A stretch of DNA of 54,808 nt, from NCBI RefSeq assembly GCF_003318295.1, contig NZ_QOCW01000032.1, forward strand, positions 1 to 54,808. Reading direction: 5' to 3'. The stretch is from Bacillus taeanensis. Its GTDB lineage: Bacteria > Bacillota > Bacilli > Bacillales > UBA6769. The position numbers were made by a program, and so were the translations under genes. Positions 37,624 to 48,231 of this stretch are shown here, in pieces (position 1 is the first letter of the stretch; each line of letters begins with the position of its first letter). The notes beneath the pieces were generated by a model. The model was not told the origin of the DNA and did not search any database. It saw only the letters and a list, made by a program, of their open reading frames with translations.

Positions 37624-38554
37624 TATTCATGCAGGTACTGTTATCTCTGGAAAGTGGAACCATAATCATTATTTAATTATTAAGAGGCTTGGCTCAGGAG
37701 CAACAGGAACGGTTTATTTAGCACAATCTAAAAACGGACTTGCAGCCTTGAAAATAGGAAATAACAGTCTTGGAATTACTTCAGAAGTTAATATATTAAA
37801 ACGGTTTTCAAAAGTCCAAGGAAAATCCCTTGGACCTTCTTTCATTGATATGGATGATTGGATTAAAGATAACGAATGTTATCCATTTTATGTAATGGAT
37901 TATATGAGAGGCGAACCGTTTATAGATTTTTTGAAAACCAAAAATAAGGAGTGGCTTGGTATCTTAATCATTCAACTGCTCAATGATCTAGATCATCTTC
38001 ATAAAGCAGGATGGGTGTTTGGTGATTTAAAGCCTGATAATTTATTAGTGGTTGGTCCTCCTCCAAAGGTTTGCTGGATTGATGTAGGCGGAACAACACT
38101 TATTGGACGCTCTATAAAAGAATATACTGAGTTTTTTGATCGAGGTTATTGGGGACTAGGATCGCGAAAAGCAGAGCCAAGTTATGATTTATTTAGCACA
38201 GCGATGATTATAATTAATGCCTTTTACCCGGAGCGTTTTGAAAAGAAAGGGGATGGCATTACCCAGTTGGAGCGATTGATTCGCAGCAATGAACAGTTAA
38301 ATTGTTATAAATCTATTATAATGAACGCTCTTAAGGGAAAATATAATCATGCAGCGGCCATGCGTCAAGATATGATTCATACGATGCAGCGGAGAAAAAG
38401 TGAGAAAACAAGGAAAGGGGAAAAGGTTATAAAAAATCCCCCGGTTAAAAAGGAAAATAAACAAATCAAAAAGTCATTTTTCCGAGGGATGGAAACTTTA
38501 GTAATTGTTGCTTTAATTTTGTTCCTATATATTTTATACTTAATAAATCAATAA
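37592..38554 (+). CDS. yabT: Hanks-type Ser/Thr protein kinase YabT
   Basis: Membrane-tethered kinase of 320 aa. In B. subtilis YabT is sporulation specific, activated by DNA binding, and phosphorylates RecA among others. Visible: glycine-rich loop LGSGATGTVYLA (about 34-45), invariant Lys in AALKIG, catalytic loop GDLKPDNLL (Asp without a preceding HR), and IDVGG in place of DFG, a variant I believe is usual for this clade. A basic Lys-rich section (about 265-295) fits DNA binding, and a C-terminal membrane segment (about 300-318) follows. Confidence 0.92.
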   Translation: MKRLSKNQECNIHAGTVISGKWNHNHYLIIKRLGSGATGTVYLAQSKNGLAALKIGNNSLGITSEVNILKRFSKVQGKSLGPSFIDMDDWIKDNECYPFYVMDYMRGEPFIDFLKTKNKEWLGILIIQLLNDLDHLHKAGWVFGDLKPDNLLVVGPPPKVCWIDVGGTTLIGRSIKEYTEFFDRGYWGLGSRKAEPSYDLFSTAMIIINAFYPERFEKKGDGITQLERLIRSNEQLNCYKSIIMNALKGKYNHAAAMRQDMIHTMQRRKSEKTRKGEKVIKNPPVKKENKQIKKSFFRGMETLVIVALILFLYILYLINQ

Positions 38555-38651
38555 CTTATAATAAAGTGTAAACTGCAAGCGATTAGGGTAGATAAAAAGG
38601 AAAGCAAAGAATAAAATGTTTTTGTTTTAAAGCAGAGGAGGAAGTCTTGCT

Positions 38652-40037
38652 TTGCAAGTGGTTGATCAATTTATAACGAAACATAAACTCTTAAAAAAAC
38701 GTTCATGCGTTGTTATTGGAGTTTCAGGTGGGCCGGATTCAATGGCACTGCTTCATTATTTATTACAATTAAAAGAGCGATGGCAGTTAACGATCATTGC
38801 TGCACATGTTGATCATATGTTTCGCGGTGAGGAGTCTAAAGAGGATTACCGGTATGTAGAAGGATATTGTCACAAAAATGACATTGTTTTTGAGGGAACC
38901 CATCTTAATGTTACTTCGTATAAAAGAGAACAAAAAATAAGTGCCCAACTTGCAGCAAGGGAGTGCCGTTATGAATTCTTTGAAAAAATTATGACTAAAT
39001 ATGATGCACATTACTTAGCACTAGGACATCATGGAGATGATCAAATTGAAACAATGTTAATGCGTCAAGTTCGCGGAAGCTTTGGAAAAAGTCGTGCCGG
39101 TATGCCGGTGAAGCGTTCGTTTGCATGCGGGGAAATTATTCGCCCTTTCTTATGTTTAGAAAAACGTGAAATTGAAGACTACTGCTGCCGTATGCAGCTT
39201 AAACCGAGACGTGATCCGTCAAACGAAAAAGATGATTACGTAAGGAACCGCTTTAGGCATTCCATTCTGCCTTTTTTAAAAAAAGAAAATCCAAACGTTC
39301 ATGAGCGTTTTCAACAGCAGAGTGAATTTATTTATGAAGATGAACAATTTTTGGATGAAGTTGCAGAAAAACATTATCGAAAAGTAATAATAAAAAAAGC
39401 AGAAGATAAAATAATTTTTTCGGTATCTGCCCTACAATCGGTGCCGATGTCTTTACAAAGAAGAGTGATTCATCTAATATTAAAATATCTTTATCAAACA
39501 ATTCCATCGTCCCTATCGTCTATACATATTGAAGATTTATTAACTTTGCTTCATGCAGAGCGGCCTTCGGGTCAACTATACTTTCCTGAGGGACTGCGTG
39601 TTGTTCGTTCTTATGATCGTTGTTTTCTAACATTTGAACAGTTAAACAAGCCTGAGCCTTATAATTTAATCTTTGATGTACCAGGCTTTATAGATGTTCC
39701 AAGCGGGGTTTTAACAGCAGATATTAAGGATTATAGTGGTCAACAGTTTCCGAATAACCTACACTCTTGTATTTGTGATGTAGAGCACATAACGTTTCCA
39801 TTATGTGTAAGAACACGACAACCTGGAGATCGAATTGCTGCTTTAGGAATTAATGGTACAAAAAAGGTGAAAAATATTTTTATTGATCAAAAAATCGATC
39901 GTACTAAAAGAGACAGTTGGCCGATCGTAGTAGACGGTAATGGGGACATTTTGTGGATTGTTGGTTTGCAAAAATCAAGGCTTGCCCGTGCTTCAACACA
40001 AACAAAGCGGGTATTAACTTTAATGTTTCAAAATTAA
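38652..40037 (+). CDS. tilS: tRNA(Ile)-lysidine synthase
   Basis: Converts C34 of the CAT-anticodon tRNA-Ile to lysidine so that it reads AUA and is charged with Ile. PP-loop ATPase SGGPDS at residues 25-30; N-type ATP pyrophosphatase fold, then TilS substrate-binding and C-terminal domains (GDRIAALGINGTKKVKNIF in the latter). 461 aa. TTG start with GAGGAGGAAG upstream. First gene of the tilS-hprT-ftsH block; in B. subtilis TilS-HprT also co-activate ftsH. Confidence 0.95.
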   Translation: MQVVDQFITKHKLLKKRSCVVIGVSGGPDSMALLHYLLQLKERWQLTIIAAHVDHMFRGEESKEDYRYVEGYCHKNDIVFEGTHLNVTSYKREQKISAQLAARECRYEFFEKIMTKYDAHYLALGHHGDDQIETMLMRQVRGSFGKSRAGMPVKRSFACGEIIRPFLCLEKREIEDYCCRMQLKPRRDPSNEKDDYVRNRFRHSILPFLKKENPNVHERFQQQSEFIYEDEQFLDEVAEKHYRKVIIKKAEDKIIFSVSALQSVPMSLQRRVIHLILKYLYQTIPSSLSSIHIEDLLTLLHAERPSGQLYFPEGLRVVRSYDRCFLTFEQLNKPEPYNLIFDVPGFIDVPSGVLTADIKDYSGQQFPNNLHSCICDVEHITFPLCVRTRQPGDRIAALGINGTKKVKNIFIDQKIDRTKRDSWPIVVDGNGDILWIVGLQKSRLARASTQTKRVLTLMFQN

Positions 40038-40068
40038 AAAGAGCTAGTGTAGGAGGGGCTTTACTGTT

Positions 40069-40611
40069 ATGTTGGAAAAGGATATGTTGGAGGTCTTTAT
40101 TTCTGAAGAAGAAATTCAACAAAAAGTAGCAGCACTTGGGAAAGAGTTAACAGAAGAATACAAAGATAAGTTTCCACTAGTTATTTGTGTTCTAAAAGGT
40201 GCCATGCCCTTTATGTCCGATTTAGTTAAAAAGATGGATGTTTATCTTGAAATGGACTTTATGGACGTATCAAGTTATGGCGAAGGGTTCGTTACAACAG
40301 GTGAAGTAAAAATTGTTAAAGATTTAAACACATCTGTAGAAGGACGTGACCTTTTAATTGTCGAAGATATTATTGACAGCGGATTAACGCTTAGCTATTT
40401 AGTCGATTTGTTCCGTTACCGTAAAGCGAATTCGATTAAAATTGTTACACTTTTAGACAAGCCTTCTGGCCGAAAAGCGGATCTTAAACCTGACCTTTCT
40501 GGGTTTACTGTTCCAGATGCTTTTGTCGTTGGATACGGGCTGGACTATAAAGAGCGCTATCGTAATTTACCGTTTGTCGGTGTATTAAAAAAAGAAGTAT
40601 ATGAAAGCTAA
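40069..40611 (+). CDS. hprT: hypoxanthine phosphoribosyltransferase
   Basis: Salvages hypoxanthine and guanine with PRPP to form IMP and GMP. 180 aa, type I PRT fold: [14 protein letters not shown] loop, MDVSSYG, and the PRPP motif [16 protein letters not shown] (about 101-116). TAGGAGGGG precedes the ATG. In B. subtilis the gene lies between tilS and ftsH in the same order. Confidence 0.96.
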   Translation: MLEKDMLEVFISEEEIQQKVAALGKELTEEYKDKFPLVICVLKGAMPFMSDLVKKMDVYLEMDFMDVSSYGEGFVTTGEVKIVKDLNTSVEGRDLLIVEDIIDSGLTLSYLVDLFRYRKANSIKIVTLLDKPSGRKADLKPDLSGFTVPDAFVVGYGLDYKERYRNLPFVGVLKKEVYES

Positions 40612-40665
40612 TTTGTTGTTTGTCACTCAAAGTCTATGGTAGCATAACAAATGTTTGTTGTTTGT
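40612..40665 (+). repeat. 12-bp direct repeat upstream of ftsH
   Basis: TTTGTTGTTTGT occurs at 40612-40623 and 40654-40665, 42 bases apart, which is about four helical turns. Between them lies a possible promoter region (TAGCAT near 40640). Possible operator for ftsH, speculative. Confidence 0.6.
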
Positions 40666-40680
40666 GGGAGGAGGTAAGGA

Positions 40681-42582
40681 ATGAATCGTATCTTCCGAAA
40701 TACAATCTTTTATTTATTAATTTTCTTGGTTGTCATTGGTGTGGTGAGCTTTTTTAGTGGTTCTAACCGCGACCTTAACCAAATTACGTATGACGCATTC
40801 CAAGAGCATTTACAAAACAATGATATTGAATCCCTTACAATGCAGCCTGAACGTGGGGTATTTATCGTTAGAGGTCAATTAAAAGGAAGCGAAGAAAATG
40901 AATTTTTCGAAACAAGCATTCCTTTTAATGAACCAACAGTTACACAAGTTTTAGAAAGTGAAAATGGTCCAGAAGTTACTGTAAAACCGGCTGAAGAGCA
41001 AAATGGCTGGATTACCTTTTTTACGTCAATTATTCCTTTTGTGATTATTTTCATCTTATTCTTTTTCCTTTTAAACCAAGCTCAAGGCGGCGGAAGTCGT
41101 GTCATGAATTTTGGTAAAAGTAAAGCAAAACTTTATAATGATGAAAAGAAAAAGGTTACGTTTAAAGATGTAGCAGGAGCCGATGAAGAAAAGCAGGAAC
41201 TTGTCGAAGTTGTGGAATTCTTAAAAGACCCTCGCAAGTTTTCAGCGCTTGGTGCACGTATTCCAAAAGGGGTATTATTAGTGGGGCCTCCAGGTACAGG
41301 TAAAACCCTTCTTGCTCGTGCCGTAGCAGGTGAAGCTGGTGTCCCGTTCTTCTCGATTAGTGGTTCAGACTTCGTAGAAATGTTTGTTGGTGTCGGAGCT
41401 TCACGTGTACGTGATTTATTTGAAAATGCTAAGAAAAACGCACCATGTATCATCTTTATTGATGAAATTGATGCAGTAGGTCGTCAGCGTGGGGCTGGTC
41501 TTGGCGGCGGTCACGATGAGCGTGAGCAAACGTTAAACCAATTGCTTGTGGAAATGGATGGATTTAGTGCAAATGAAGGAATTATTATTGTTGCCGCAAC
41601 AAACCGTCCAGATATTTTAGATCCAGCTCTTCTTCGCCCAGGGCGTTTTGATCGTCAAATCCCGGTAAATCGTCCAGATGTAAAAGGTCGTGAAGCTGTA
41701 CTGCGTGTTCATGCACGCAATAAGCCGCTTGCAGAAGAAGTGAATTTAAAAACGGTGGCAATGCGTACACCTGGGTTTTCAGGTGCCGATCTTGAAAATT
41801 TATTAAATGAAGCAGCACTTGTTGCTGCGAGATATGATAAGAAAAAGATCGATTTAACGGATATTGATGAAGCGACAGATCGCGTTATTGCAGGTCCAGC
41901 AAAGAAAAGCCGCGTCATTTCTGAGAAAGAGAAAAATATCGTTGCCTATCACGAAGCAGGGCATACTGTCATTGGTGTTGTATTGGATAATGCGGATGTG
42001 GTACATAAAGTAACGATTGTGCCGCGCGGACAGGCTGGCGGATATGCGGTCACATTACCGAAAGAAGATCGTTACTTCATGACAAAACCGGAATTGATCG
42101 ATAAAATTATTGGCCTTCTTGGTGGTCGTGTTGCAGAGGAAGTTACCTTTGGTGAAGTAAGTACCGGCGCAAGCAACGATTTCCAGCGTGCAACAGGTAT
42201 TGCCCGCCGCATGGTAACGGAATTTGGAATGAGCGATAAGCTTGGACCAATGCAGTTTGGTGCCGGCCAAAGTCAAGTGTTCCTTGGACGCGATATCCAA
42301 TCTGAACAAAATTATAGTGATGAATTTGCGCGTTTAATTGATATTGAAGTTCAAACGATTATCAATGAAGCATATAAGCGTTGTAAAGAAATTTTAACAA
42401 ACAATCAAGAACAGTTAAATCTGATTGCAGAAACGTTAAAAGATGTTGAAACACTTGATGCAGAACAAATTCAATCTCTTTTCCATGAGGGGAAACTTCC
42501 GGAGCGCAGCGGAGAAGATGTTAAAGTTAACATCAACAAAAAAGCTGATGAAACAGAAGATAAAGATTCAACTGAAAAATAG
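40681..42582 (+). CDS. ftsH: ATP-dependent zinc metalloprotease FtsH
   Basis: Membrane AAA+ protease that degrades misfolded membrane proteins and regulators such as Spo0E. 633 aa. Two membrane segments (about 7-24 and 113-133) flank an extracytoplasmic domain; Walker A GPPGTGKT at 202-209, Walker B ending D261-E262, SRH region RPGRFDRQ, and zinc motif H424-E-A-G-H428. The C-terminal tail is charged. GGGAGGAGG ribosome site. Followed by a terminator. Confidence 0.97.
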   Translation: MNRIFRNTIFYLLIFLVVIGVVSFFSGSNRDLNQITYDAFQEHLQNNDIESLTMQPERGVFIVRGQLKGSEENEFFETSIPFNEPTVTQVLESENGPEVTVKPAEEQNGWITFFTSIIPFVIIFILFFFLLNQAQGGGSRVMNFGKSKAKLYNDEKKKVTFKDVAGADEEKQELVEVVEFLKDPRKFSALGARIPKGVLLVGPPGTGKTLLARAVAGEAGVPFFSISGSDFVEMFVGVGASRVRDLFENAKKNAPCIIFIDEIDAVGRQRGAGLGGGHDEREQTLNQLLVEMDGFSANEGIIIVAATNRPDILDPALLRPGRFDRQIPVNRPDVKGREAVLRVHARNKPLAEEVNLKTVAMRTPGFSGADLENLLNEAALVAARYDKKKIDLTDIDEATDRVIAGPAKKSRVISEKEKNIVAYHEAGHTVIGVVLDNADVVHKVTIVPRGQAGGYAVTLPKEDRYFMTKPELIDKIIGLLGGRVAEEVTFGEVSTGASNDFQRATGIARRMVTEFGMSDKLGPMQFGAGQSQVFLGRDIQSEQNYSDEFARLIDIEVQTIINEAYKRCKEILTNNQEQLNLIAETLKDVETLDAEQIQSLFHEGKLPERSGEDVKVNINKKADETEDKDSTEK

Positions 42583-42584
42583 CG

Positions 42585-42617
42585 AAAAGGATGCCCTAGA
42601 GATGGGGCATCCTTTTC
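42585..42617 (+). terminator. ftsH terminator
   Basis: AAAAGGATGCCC (42585-42596) pairs with GGGCATCCTTTT (42605-42616) around an eight-base loop. Confidence 0.92.
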
Positions 42618-42818
42618 TATTATATAGAACTTCAACATAGGCATGTTCTGGTGTCGAATCCTCAAGTTGAATCTGTATATGGTAAATAGCGGAGAAGATT
42701 TTAAGGTGCACCTCTTTGCAAATTAATGATAATATGGCAGAGAATGTAGTATGATTAGTTGGGATGCTAAAGCATTTTAGTTAGAATGGCTTTAGAAAAG
42801 ACAGATTGGTTTTTTCTG
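42618..42818. other. non-coding spacer between ftsH and coaX
   Basis: No gene, repeat or stable hairpin is evident in these 200 bases apart from the terminator before and the promoter after. Nothing to report. Confidence 0.6.
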
Positions 42819-42848
42819 CTGACAGCTAACATATGGTATAACTATAAT
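42819..42848 (+). promoter_or_regulatory. coaX promoter
   Basis: CTGACA (42819-42824), 18 bases, TATAAT (42843-42848), 35 bases before the coaX ATG. Confidence 0.65.
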
Positions 42849-42883
42849 TGATGGTTAGATGATGGAATAGGATGTGGTGAAAT

Positions 42884-43654
42884 ATGATTTTTGTATTAGA
42901 TGTAGGGAATACCAATATTGTATTAGGAGTTTATAAGGAAGATGAACTCATTCATCATTGGCGTATTTCAACAAGCCGCCAAAAAACAGAAGATGAATAC
43001 GGCATGGTTGTTAAAGATTTGTTTCATCATGTCGAGTTATCTCTAGAGGAGATTGATGGCATTATTATTTCATCTGTTGTTCCTCCGATTATGTTTGCAT
43101 TAGAAAGAATGTGCCAAAAGTATTTTAATATTCGCCCTCTTGTCATTGGGCCAGGTATTAAAACAGGATTAAATATTAAATATGAAAATCCAAGAGAAGT
43201 AGGTGCAGACCGTATTGTCAATGCGGTAGCAGGGATTGAAAAGTATGGAAGTCCGCTCGTTATTGTGGACTTTGGAACAGCTTCTACTTATTGTTACATT
43301 GATGAGGAAGAGCAGTATATGGGTGGTGTAATTGCTCCGGGTATTGGAATTTCTACAGAAGCTTTGTATACACGTGCGGCTAAACTTCCGCGTATTGAAA
43401 TTGCAAAGCCAAATCGTGTAATTGGGAAAAATACAATTAACGCCATGCAGGCGGGGATTTATTACGGATATATTGGTCAAGTAGAAGGAATTGTATCACG
43501 GATTAAAGGGGAGTACGGCACAAATCCAAAAGTTGTTGCAACAGGAGGACTTGCTCCATTAATTGCTGAAGGGACAAATTTAATTGATATTGTTGAGCCG
43601 TTTTTAACATTAGAAGGATTAAAGCTGATTTATTTAAAGAATAAACGTGCATAA
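42884..43654 (+). CDS. coaX: type III pantothenate kinase CoaX
   Basis: First step of coenzyme A synthesis, phosphorylation of pantothenate; type III enzymes need a monovalent cation and are not inhibited by CoA. 256 aa of the ASKHA fold: phosphate loop [10 protein letters not shown] at residues 6-15, [11 protein letters not shown], and DFGTAST with the adenosine-binding [11 protein letters not shown] that follows. GATGTGG ribosome region is weak. Starts the coaX-hslO-yacD run. Confidence 0.95.
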   Translation: MIFVLDVGNTNIVLGVYKEDELIHHWRISTSRQKTEDEYGMVVKDLFHHVELSLEEIDGIIISSVVPPIMFALERMCQKYFNIRPLVIGPGIKTGLNIKYENPREVGADRIVNAVAGIEKYGSPLVIVDFGTASTYCYIDEEEQYMGGVIAPGIGISTEALYTRAAKLPRIEIAKPNRVIGKNTINAMQAGIYYGYIGQVEGIVSRIKGEYGTNPKVVATGGLAPLIAEGTNLIDIVEPFLTLEGLKLIYLKNKRA

Positions 43655-43683
43655 GGAAAGTATACATCGAGAGGAGCAATAGT

Positions 43684-44562
43684 ATGTCAGATTATTTAGT
43701 AAGAGCATTAGCCTTTGAAGGGAGTATCCGTGCCTATGCAATTCGTACAACAGAAATGGTATCCTACGCCCAAAAAAACCATGATACATGGCCAACAGCA
43801 TCAGCAGCGCTTGGACGTGCTCTAACAGCTTCTACAATGATGGGAGCTTCATTAAAGGGTGAGGCAAAGCTTACAGTTAAAATTGAAGGCGGCGGCCCAA
43901 TTGGTGCGATTATTGTTGATACGAATACAAAAGGTCAAACAAGAGGTTATGTAACAAATCCACATGTTCATTTTGAGCTGAATAAACATGGGAAACTTGA
44001 TGTAGCAAGAGCGGTAGGGAAAGATGGCTTCCTATCTGTTGTAAAAGATTTAGGTATGCGTGAAAACTTTACAGGACAAGTACCTCTTATCTCTGGAGAA
44101 CTTGGTGAAGATTTTACGTATTATTACGTTTCATCTGAACAAATTCCTGCTTCTGTTGGAGTAGGTGTCCTTGTAAATCCTGATAACAGTATTTTAGCAT
44201 CGGGTGGATTTATGATCCAAGTAATGCCGGGTGCTTCTGAAGAGACGATTGCTTTTCTCGAAAAGCAGCTTTCGAGTATCCGCCCTATTTCTAAAATGGT
44301 GGAGGCTGGATTAACACCAGAGGAAATTCTTGCAGAAATTGTTGGAGAAGATAATTTAAAAATTCTTGATAAAATGCCTGTTCAATTTAAGTGCAGCTGT
44401 TCAAAAGAACGTTTTGAAAATGCTCTTATTAGTTTAGGGAAAGATGAAATTAAGGCGATTATTGAAGAAGAAGGCAAAGCGGAGACAGTTTGTCATTTCT
44501 GTAATTCAGCTTATCATTTTACAAAAGAGGAACTGCAATCATTGTATGAACAAAGCAAATAA
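43684..44562 (+). CDS. hslO: Hsp33 redox-regulated chaperone
   Basis: Holdase chaperone activated by oxidation. The C-terminal redox switch has the zinc-binding Cys C237, C239, C270 and C273 (CxC and CxxC); disulfide formation under oxidative unfolding exposes the substrate site. 292 aa. GAGAGGAG ribosome site. Directly after coaX, as in B. subtilis. Confidence 0.96.
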   Translation: MSDYLVRALAFEGSIRAYAIRTTEMVSYAQKNHDTWPTASAALGRALTASTMMGASLKGEAKLTVKIEGGGPIGAIIVDTNTKGQTRGYVTNPHVHFELNKHGKLDVARAVGKDGFLSVVKDLGMRENFTGQVPLISGELGEDFTYYYVSSEQIPASVGVGVLVNPDNSILASGGFMIQVMPGASEETIAFLEKQLSSIRPISKMVEAGLTPEEILAEIVGEDNLKILDKMPVQFKCSCSKERFENALISLGKDEIKAIIEEEGKAETVCHFCNSAYHFTKEELQSLYEQSK

Positions 44563-44576
44563 GGAGCGCGGATCTT

Positions 44577-45470
44577 TTGAAAGCGAAATTTGTTTGGGTT
44601 ATTGTAGGTATTTTGCTGTTTACGAATAGTATAACAATCTGGATGCTGATTCTTTCTGAAGAAGCAGTAATTGAAACTTTAGGAGAGTCCTCTAATAATA
44701 CTGCTGTATATGTAGGGGAAAAGCCTATTTTAGAGCAGGATTGGATTGCTGTCCTTAAAAATCGTTATGGCCAGCTTGTGATGGAAGAAATGATTAATAA
44801 AGAAGTGGTCTTTCAACTAGCTGAACAAGAAGGGATTAAAGTTTCTGATGAGGAGATTCAACAATATTTAGTATTGTTTGGAGGCATGGCTGGAGAGGAT
44901 ATGACAGAACAAGAACAAAGCCCCTCTCTTAATCAAGATCAGCTTTATGAAAATATCCGTTATTCTATTCTGCTTGAAGAGCTTGTGACAAGAGATGTTG
45001 TCATTAAAGAAGAAGAACTTCAGCGTTTTTATGAAGAAAATCAGTCATTATTTACAAATGAGACATTATATCGATTATCTCATATTGTTTCCCCTACAAT
45101 TGAAGAGGCTCAGCAAGTATGGAGTGAGTTAAGTGAGGGTTCGGATTTTTCTACATTAGCACGTGAACGTTCGATTGATATCTTTTCTGCCAATCAAGGC
45201 GGGGATTTAGGGGTTATTTCTAAGGATAGCACTTATTGGCCGGATGGTTATAAAGAAAAAGCAGAAAAGCTTGAAGAAGGAAGTTATAGTGAACCAATTT
45301 CCACAACGGATGGTTATGCAATTTTAAAATTAGAAGATAAAATCAAAGGAAATTCCTATGATTTTAGTGAAGTAAGAAATCATGTGCGCAGGTTCCTTGC
45401 GCTGCAGCAGTTAGGAGATAGTTTTTCACCAAAGCAGTTATGGGATGAAATCGGAGTTCGTAATTTTTAA
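44577..45470 (+). CDS. yacD: PrsA-like peptidyl-prolyl isomerase YacD
   Basis: Membrane-anchored foldase-like protein of 297 aa. One N-terminal hydrophobic segment (about residues 4-23) acts as signal anchor; no lipobox Cys is seen, unlike PrsA. A SurA-N-like helical region follows (about 40-155) and a parvulin domain at about 160-250 (HIVSPTIEEAQQVWSEL ... GGDLGVISKDSTYWPDGYKE in part). Proposed role: folding of exported proteins. TTG start with AAGGAGCG eight bases upstream. Confidence 0.88.
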   Translation: MKAKFVWVIVGILLFTNSITIWMLILSEEAVIETLGESSNNTAVYVGEKPILEQDWIAVLKNRYGQLVMEEMINKEVVFQLAEQEGIKVSDEEIQQYLVLFGGMAGEDMTEQEQSPSLNQDQLYENIRYSILLEELVTRDVVIKEEELQRFYEENQSLFTNETLYRLSHIVSPTIEEAQQVWSELSEGSDFSTLARERSIDIFSANQGGDLGVISKDSTYWPDGYKEKAEKLEEGSYSEPISTTDGYAILKLEDKIKGNSYDFSEVRNHVRRFLALQQLGDSFSPKQLWDEIGVRNF

Positions 45471-45498
45471 AAATAGGTAATTAATCCTGCTATTTTTT
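45468..45498 (+). terminator. yacD terminator
   Basis: AAAAATAG pairs with CTATTTTTT, an A/T-rich stem containing GG/CC, starting at the stop codon. Confidence 0.6.
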
Positions 45499-45512
45499 AA
45501 GAAAATAGGCAA

Positions 45513-45541
45513 TTGACACTAAAAGTAAAATCTGGTATCTT
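45513..45541 (+). promoter_or_regulatory. cysK promoter
   Basis: TTGACA (45513-45518), 17 bases, TATCTT (45536-45541). A CymR operator, expected for a cysteine gene, was sought downstream and could not be identified with confidence. Confidence 0.75.
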
Positions 45542-45589
45542 AAAATTAATAAATCCAATAAAAATACTTGGTTTTGAGGAGTGAAGGGA

Positions 45590-46510
45590 ATGCGCGTAGC
45601 AAATTCTGTAATTGAACTAATTGGACAAACACCAATCGTAAAATTAAACCGTTTAACAGGCGAAAATGATGCAGATGTATATTTAAAGCTTGAATTTATG
45701 AATCCTGGAAGCAGTGTAAAAGATCGTATTGCATTAGCAATGATTGAAGCGGCTGAGAAAAACGGTGATTTAAAAGCTGGAGATACAATTATTGAACCTA
45801 CAAGTGGTAATACAGGAATTGGTCTTGCAATGGTAGCAGCAGCAAAAGGTCTGCGCGCTATTTTAGTTATGCCGGATACAATGAGTATGGAGCGCCGTAA
45901 TTTATTAAAAGCCTATGGTGCTGAACTTGTCTTAACACCAGGCGCTGAAGGAATGGGAGGAGCAATCCGTAAAGCAGGAGAACTTGCTGAAGAGCACGGC
46001 TATTTCATGCCTCAGCAGTTTAAAAATGAAGCAAACCCTGAAATTCACAGCAGAACAACTGGAAAAGAAATCGTCGAGCAAATGGATCAATTAGACGCAT
46101 TTGTTTCTGGAATTGGAACAGGCGGAACAATTACAGGTGCTGGCTCAGTATTAAAAGAACATTACGAAAATGTAAAAATCTATGCAGTAGAACCAACAGA
46201 TTCACCGGTACTTTCTGGAGGAAAACCAGGTCCTCATAAAATTCAAGGCATTGGTGCAGGTTTTGTTCCAGACATCTTAAATACAGAAATTTATGATGAA
46301 GTAATTACTGTTAAAAATGAAGAAGCGTTTGAAATAGCGCGCCGTGCAGCGAAAGAAGAAGGAATCTTAGGTGGTATTTCATCAGGAGCTGCCATTAAAG
46401 CTGCATTGGATGTAGCGAAAAAGCTTGGAAAAGGTAAAAAAGTATTGGCAATCATTCCAAGTAATGGTGAGCGTTACTTAAGTACACCACTTTACCAATT
46501 TGAAGACTAA
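45590..46510 (+). CDS. cysK: cysteine synthase A
   Basis: O-acetylserine sulfhydrylase; makes cysteine from O-acetylserine and sulfide, and in Bacillus also works with CymR as sensor of cysteine supply. PLP fold-type II, 306 aa: K44 in PGSSVKDRI holds PLP, the TSGNTG loop binds substrate, and [10 protein letters not shown] binds the cofactor phosphate. ATG 45590 is chosen over the in-frame GTG 45581, which is within the GAGGAGTGAAGGG ribosome site. Followed by a terminator before the folate genes. Confidence 0.96.
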   Translation: MRVANSVIELIGQTPIVKLNRLTGENDADVYLKLEFMNPGSSVKDRIALAMIEAAEKNGDLKAGDTIIEPTSGNTGIGLAMVAAAKGLRAILVMPDTMSMERRNLLKAYGAELVLTPGAEGMGGAIRKAGELAEEHGYFMPQQFKNEANPEIHSRTTGKEIVEQMDQLDAFVSGIGTGGTITGAGSVLKEHYENVKIYAVEPTDSPVLSGGKPGPHKIQGIGAGFVPDILNTEIYDEVITVKNEEAFEIARRAAKEEGILGGISSGAAIKAALDVAKKLGKGKKVLAIIPSNGERYLSTPLYQFED

Positions 46511-46526
46511 TCACACCTTTTATAAA

Positions 46527-46570
46527 GAAGCGTCCCTCAACAACTCTGTTTGAATGGGCGCTTTTTTTGT
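46527..46570 (+). terminator. cysK terminator
   Basis: AAGCGTCC pairs with GGGCGCTT; an inner TCAA/TTGA pairing extends the stem; seven T residues follow. Confidence 0.85.
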
Positions 46571-46752
46571 TTTCTTCCATCATTTCCTGCATTTTTATTA
46601 GTTAAACTTTGTTTCATATGGTAAGCTATTGATAAATTATTTATCACCATAACATTTTAAAATAATTGTATTTACTTAAATTCATAAATGAACAAATGAA
46701 GTAAATTGTGTACAATAAAGAATAAGTGACTTTGTGTAGGAGCGTGAAAGAA

Positions 46753-48204
46753 TTGCCATCTAAACATCAACACCATTCATCTCGTCGCCTGCTTACGAAA
46801 AAAATATCTGGGGTCGAAAAAGACTGGTTTGAACGTTATAAGCACCTTTCAAAAGATGAAACCCACCATGTGCTTCTTGAAAGTGGGCGCGGGGGGCGTT
46901 TCAATATTATCGGTTTAGAGCCCGTTGCTGTTTTACAAGGAAAAGATAAGTTCCTTACAATTCAAACAAAAGAAGAACAAATAGAGCAGCAGGGAGACTT
47001 GTTAGAACTTACAAAAGAATGGTTATCTCACTATGTTGTTCCTTTTAAAGAGGGGCTCCCTGATTTCCAAGGTGGGGCTGTAGGCTATATTAGTTATGAC
47101 TTAGTTCGTTCTATTGAAACCCTTCCAGAACTTGCAGAAGATGATTTAGCGATGCCTGACCTTTATTTTTTAGTATTTGAAGATGTGTTTGTATATGATC
47201 ATGAAGAAGGTGCTCTTTGGATTATAATCAATTATTTTTCTGAGCAGGAAGAAGAGGCTCGTTTAAAGTTAAGCTATTATGAAAAAGCTTGGTCTTCTTC
47301 ATTTGTAGAGAAAAATCAATGGCAGTTGGAAGCATATAAAACAACCTCATCTTCTCGTGCTGTTTCCATGAATGAAGCAGAGTTTCAACAGGCAGTTCAT
47401 CAAGTTCAGGAGTATATTAGTCAAGGTGATGTGTTTCAAATTAACCTTTCTGTAAGGCAGAGTGAGCCATTAAAAACTGAACCTCTTCATATTTATGAAA
47501 GGCTTCGTACCCTAAACCCATCACCATATATGAGTTATTTTCATGTTCCGGAATTCCAACTTGTAAGTGGATCGCCGGAATTACTTGTAAAAAAGAAAGG
47601 GTATGAAGTCAGCACACGGCCGATTGCAGGAACACGGTCGCGCGGTAAGACAGATAGAGAAGATCAAGAGCTTGCAGAGTCCCTTATTACAAATGAAAAA
47701 GAACGTGCGGAACATGTAATGCTTGTTGACTTAGAGCGCAATGATTTAGGACGTGTATGTGAATATGGCACTGTTGAAGTGAATGAATTTATGGTAATTG
47801 AAAAATACTCTCATGTGATGCATATCGTATCAAATGTAAGAGGGAAAATGAAAGAAAGCCATGATGCATTTGACCTTATTCGCGCTTCATTTCCCGGCGG
47901 TACGATTACAGGCGCTCCGAAAGTTCGTACTATGGAAATTATTGAGGAACTTGAGCCGGTAAGGCGCGGCATTTATACAGGGTCAATTGGATGGATTGGC
48001 TTTAATGGAGATATGGAATTAAACATCACAATTCGTACATTAGTAGCAAAAGATGGACAAGCACATGTTCAAGCTGGAGCAGGAATTGTGATTGATTCAA
48101 ATCCGAAATGGGAGTATGAAGAATCTTTGAAGAAGGCGCGTGCCTTATGGCGTGCTAAAGAGTTGAGTGAAGAAGAGCTGGCAGTATCATTACAAAATAA
48201 GTAA
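46753..48204 (+). CDS. pabB: aminodeoxychorismate synthase component I
   Basis: Turns chorismate with ammonia from PabA into 4-amino-4-deoxychorismate for folate. 483 aa. Typical anthranilate-synthase-like fold with RPIAGTRSRGKT, DLERNDLGRVCEYG, and PGGTITGAPKVRTMEI motifs. Start is uncertain: TTG 46753 has AGGAG (46738-46742) at ten bases; GTG 46744 is only one base from that site. Upstream TACAAT (46711-46716) could be a -10. First gene of the folate cluster. Confidence 0.93.
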   Translation: MPSKHQHHSSRRLLTKKISGVEKDWFERYKHLSKDETHHVLLESGRGGRFNIIGLEPVAVLQGKDKFLTIQTKEEQIEQQGDLLELTKEWLSHYVVPFKEGLPDFQGGAVGYISYDLVRSIETLPELAEDDLAMPDLYFLVFEDVFVYDHEEGALWIIINYFSEQEEEARLKLSYYEKAWSSSFVEKNQWQLEAYKTTSSSRAVSMNEAEFQQAVHQVQEYISQGDVFQINLSVRQSEPLKTEPLHIYERLRTLNPSPYMSYFHVPEFQLVSGSPELLVKKKGYEVSTRPIAGTRSRGKTDREDQELAESLITNEKERAEHVMLVDLERNDLGRVCEYGTVEVNEFMVIEKYSHVMHIVSNVRGKMKESHDAFDLIRASFPGGTITGAPKVRTMEIIEELEPVRRGIYTGSIGWIGFNGDMELNITIRTLVAKDGQAHVQAGAGIVIDSNPKWEYEESLKKARALWRAKELSEEELAVSLQNK

Positions 48205-48231
48205 AAGAGTATAGCTGAGGAGGAAAATAAG
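48162..48231 (+). promoter_or_regulatory. NAG-triplet run before pabA, possible TRAP site
   Basis: Across the end of pabB and the 27-base gap there are about ten GAG/AAG/TAG/CAG triplets, with GAG-TA-TAG-CT-GAG-GAG ending at the pabA ribosome site. B. subtilis TRAP binds such repeats over this same translation start. Spacing is irregular in the 5' half. Confidence 0.35.

Noticed and set aside
38022..38100. YabT as an inactive pseudokinase because of DVG in place of DFG
   Set aside because: The catalytic Asp, Asn and the metal-binding Asp are all present; only the Phe differs, which is tolerated and, as I recall, normal for this clade.
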